Assembly: GCF_014898815.1 (NCBI RefSeq)
Contig: NW_026515433.1
Coordinates: 2,502,501-2,566,500 of the forward strand
DNA length: 64,000 nucleotides
DNA from: Panonychus citri
Taxonomy: Eukaryota; Arthropoda; Arachnida; Trombidiformes; Tetranychidae
Direction: 5' to 3'
The translations under genes and the position numbers were made by a program. Under the pieces are notes generated by a model, which saw only the letters and a program-made list of their open reading frames with translations, was not told the DNA's origin and did no database searches. Positions 61,895-64,000 of this stretch are shown in pieces; position 1 is the first letter of the stretch, and the number at the start of each line of letters is the position of its first letter.

Positions 61895-62519
61895 AATTGA
61901 GGCCAAATTGTAATTTCACGAACGCAAAAAACGTCCCAATCAACGATTAACATTAAATTTTCTTAAATTTATTTCATCATCTTGAACAGACAATGAAGTC
62001 AATTTAATTAGCGAATCCTTTAATTGTTACATATTGATCCTTAAGGTGATTACGATGTCCTAAAGAGGAGGATAGGTTAGTGACCTTCGATGACTTTTTC
62101 GTAAAAATAACTTGGACCGAATGGTAAATGATTATCTCTCGATTGATTTTTACAGAGCTTTAATTAACTCGGAAGTTTTTGCCACAAATCGAATGAAACT
62201 TTACAGGTAAACTTAAAGAAATTTCTAGTTTTCAAAATGTTCTTCAAATGACCTTCAAGTGTATTGTTTTTTGATAAATAACCTTTATGTTGGATCTGAA
62301 AGGTCACAGTTCCATTGAGTCCATACAAGAGTCTCGTTCATATGGTCATCAAATTTTGATGATTTATTTTCACTTTCACTTTGATATTATTTTCACTGCT
62401 TGTGTTGCCATCTATCAATTTAACTACGTTTGTTTTGATTTTTCTTGTGAATTTCAATCATGTGTTTTTATTTATCTTAAAATTAATTAGTGACTTATTC
62501 AACTTTATCAAATGATTAG
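61895..62519. other. Intergenic downstream of the Rab gene
   Basis: 3' UTR and flank. A plus-strand frame at 62287-62490 is Phe/Ile/Cys-rich and has no motif; judged chance. Otherwise AT-rich. Confidence 0.5.
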
Positions 62520-62533
62520 TCCATGAAAAAGTC

Positions 62534-62806
62534 TCAACTGAATCAGATTGTTATCCCTTTTTTGTTTCCGGTAAAGTAGTTAAAGGATTTGGTCGAGGAT
62601 CAAGTGAACTCGGGATTCCAACTGCAAATATTGATCATCAAATTGTTAAAAATATTAACCTTCCAACTGGAATCTACTTTGGTTGGTCACAATTAACCCT
62701 GACAGAGGATCAATTCAATCAATTAACCAAAGGTAATTACCACCAATCCCCAATCAAATACTAAGAAGTAACAATTAGCCATCCAGTCATAATCATGAAA
62801 GGGTAA
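62534..62806 (+). pseudogene. Duplicated RFK exon 1 fragment upstream of NMNAT
   Basis: Copy of 55411..55672 with the intact frame (CYPFFVSGKVVKGFGRG, then IPTAN and GIYFGW) and the original donor site, but no in-frame start codon. The nearest upstream in-frame codon of note is a TGA, and no RFK exon 2 follows. A splice-acceptor-like TTAG sits just before it (62518-62519), so it could be an internal exon of a chimeric transcript, but the simplest reading is a duplicated exon fragment. Confidence 0.88.
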
Positions 62807-62838
62807 TAGTTTAATTGTTTAGGTAAAATTGGATAACA

Positions 62839-63604
62839 ATGTCTTCCATCCCGATAGTGGCCTTAATGTGTGGATCTTTCAATCCCGTTACGCGAATGCA
62901 TTTACAAATGATGAGGATATTTAAACAATTCGTCTCGTCAGACGATCAACATCGGATTAACGGAGGATCAGTTGTTCAAGGGATAATCTCACCGGTTAAT
63001 GATCTTTATCATGTTAAGAGGAAAAATTTGCTCCCAAGTTTTCATCGTATCAACATGATTAATCTTGCTCTGGTCGAAGATCAATTAGATGATTGGGTTG
63101 AGTGTAATTCATGGGAATCTGATCAAAAGGACTGGCAAAAGACATTACAAGTTCTTGATTATCATGAATGTCACATGAAGGATAAATTTGGTCCATCGGC
63201 ACAACTTTGGATGGTCTCTGGCGGTGATCTGATTGAAAGTATGGCGGTTCCTGGATTATGGGCTGATTCTGATTTAGAAAAAATTTCCTCAGGCTATAAA
63301 TTATTCATTATTCCAAGAATTGGCTCAGATGCTGATAAATTTATCGCTTCACATTCAATTTTATCTCGTCATTCAAATAACATAATAATCGCCAATCATG
63401 TTATACCAAACGACGATAGTTCAACCAAGGCCAGGTAAATATCGACATTTGCTTCCGTTCAATTTAAGCTAATTACATTTTCTCTCTTAATTTCTTCCTC
63501 ATTAATTTAGAGCTGAAATCAAACTAGGAAATTATCCAAGCAATTTATTGAATTCATCAGTCATTGATTACATCAAGAAACACAACATTTATGTGGACAA
63601 TTAA
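62839..63604 (+). CDS. NMNAT: Nicotinamide mononucleotide adenylyltransferase (NMNAT), 2 exons, 229 aa
   Basis: Makes NAD+ from NMN and ATP. Exons 62839..63434 and 63511..63604 (690 nt). Adenylyltransferase signature near the start, GSFNPVTRMHL (the HxxH-type region in which the second His stays), then DLYHVKRKNLLPSFHRINMI and a central VSGGDLIESM (NMNAT GADLLESF). The C-terminal motif is SSTKAR where ISSTKIR is usual. At 229 residues it is shorter than human NMNAT1 (279), like the short isoforms that lack a targeting insert. The start is the first ATG in a favourable AACAATG context. No defects. The gene sits right behind the RFK exon fragment. Confidence 0.93.
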
Positions 63605-63832
63605 AACCAATCAACTATCCAATTTGTATATATCGATTTGAAGATGTTATCACTATTATAATTCAAGATGAAAATTAACTATTCGTAATCATGAACTGTT
63701 CAAAAGTAATCGTGTTTCTTTGCCAACGGTTACTTTGGTTACGGTTTGTTGTTGTTGTTTTGGCTTTAAATTGCCAAAAAAATTGACCAAAATCAACGAG
63801 ATAAATTGTCCTAATTGTCTTGATTGTTAATC
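63605..63832. other. Intergenic between NMNAT and the last partial gene
   Basis: Short AT-rich spacer with a GTTTGTTGTTGTTG stretch. Likely promoter for the gene starting at 63833. Confidence 0.5.
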
Positions 63833-63986
63833 ATGTATCAAGTGACCAGCTTATCGATTGCCGATAAACCATATTACACAATAATCTGTCGTTATATTGA
63901 AAAGGATTCTCAAAAGAAGCGGAAATTGGTTCTGCCAATTCGTGAATTAAAAACATCACCAATTGATGTCTTGTCTCATTTCCAAG
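63833..63986 (+). CDS. First exon of an unidentified gene, cut by the window end
   Basis: ATG 63833 opens a 51-codon frame (MYQVTSLSIADKPYY, ICRYIEKDSQKKRKLVLPIR) ending at a clean donor (CAAG followed by GTAATT at 63987). Composition and the splice site look genuine, but the domain was not recognised and the remainder lies outside the window. Confidence 0.6.
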
Positions 63987-64000
63987 GTAATTAATGATCA

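Noticed and set aside
62287..62490. Plus-strand Phe/Ile/Cys-rich frame
   Set aside because: AT-driven hydrophobic composition, no domain; lies in the Rab 3' flank.
1..64000. tRNA, rRNA, CRISPR array or bacterial operon
   Set aside because: Scanning by eye for T-loop GGTTCGAATCC-type motifs, rRNA cores and spaced direct repeats gave none; the window is ordinary eukaryotic nuclear DNA.

Overview
This is a nuclear eukaryotic window: AT-rich, intron-rich, GT-AG introns mostly 50-700 nt, no operons, no prokaryotic or phage genes. The gene set (284-residue tropomyosin, fatty acyl-CoA reductase, DEG/ENaC-type channel, two gustatory-receptor-like 7TM genes, KLHL20/diablo) points to an arthropod. The composition and gene set suggest a chelicerate, probably an acariform mite of the spider-mite type. 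The species is an inference, not proven.

Layout. 1-9.1 kb: fatty acyl-CoA reductase (+). 9.9-11.3 kb: DEG/ENaC-like channel (+) with a frame break. 11.7-13.8 kb: tropomyosin (-). 14.9-16.7 kb: M14 carboxypeptidase (+). 16.9-18.0 kb: CCDC92/74-like coiled-coil protein (-). 18.9-20.2 kb: gustatory-receptor-like (-). 20.5-21.0 kb: two-TM protein with a C-terminal PTAP (-). 22.4-25.9 kb: cytoplasmic poly(A)-binding protein (+). 26.1-27.8 kb: second M14 carboxypeptidase (-). 28.5-29.3 kb: secreted CAP protein (-). 30.0-31.3 kb: second gustatory-receptor-like gene (+). 32.7-35.4 kb: Ala/Ser/Gly-rich secreted protein (+). 36.4-36.8 kb: mariner-like MITE. 37.4-38.9 kb: partial SDHA copy. 39.9-45.0 kb: BAH-domain chromatin protein (-). 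46.3-46.9 kb: decayed coding DNA. 47.5-50.0 kb: SDHA (-). 50.8-51.4 kb: alpha-NAC (-). 52.3 kb: lone arrestin exon. 53.8-54.8 kb: ECH1 (-). 55.4-56.3 kb: riboflavin kinase (+). 56.9-58.9 kb: KLHL20 (-). 61.0-61.9 kb: Rab34/36-like GTPase (+). 62.5 kb: riboflavin-kinase exon copy. 62.8-63.6 kb: NMNAT (+). 63.8 kb to the end: first exon of an unidentified gene.

Most genes are unrelated neighbours. Functional groupings are flavin/NAD metabolism (SDHA, RFK, NMNAT), two related digestive-type carboxypeptidases, two chemoreceptor-like genes and translation (PABP, NAC).

The main surprises are: (i) small deletions that break the frame of otherwise full-length conserved genes (SDHA, RFK, ECH1, the channel, the arrestin exon), with partial copies of SDHA and RFK elsewhere in the window keeping the intact frame; (ii) a candidate four-way-junction RNA in a PABP intron; (iii) a five-copy repeat with SUMO-interaction-like cores in the BAH protein. 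Splice sites were assigned by eye from consensus, frame phase and family knowledge. No searches were run.
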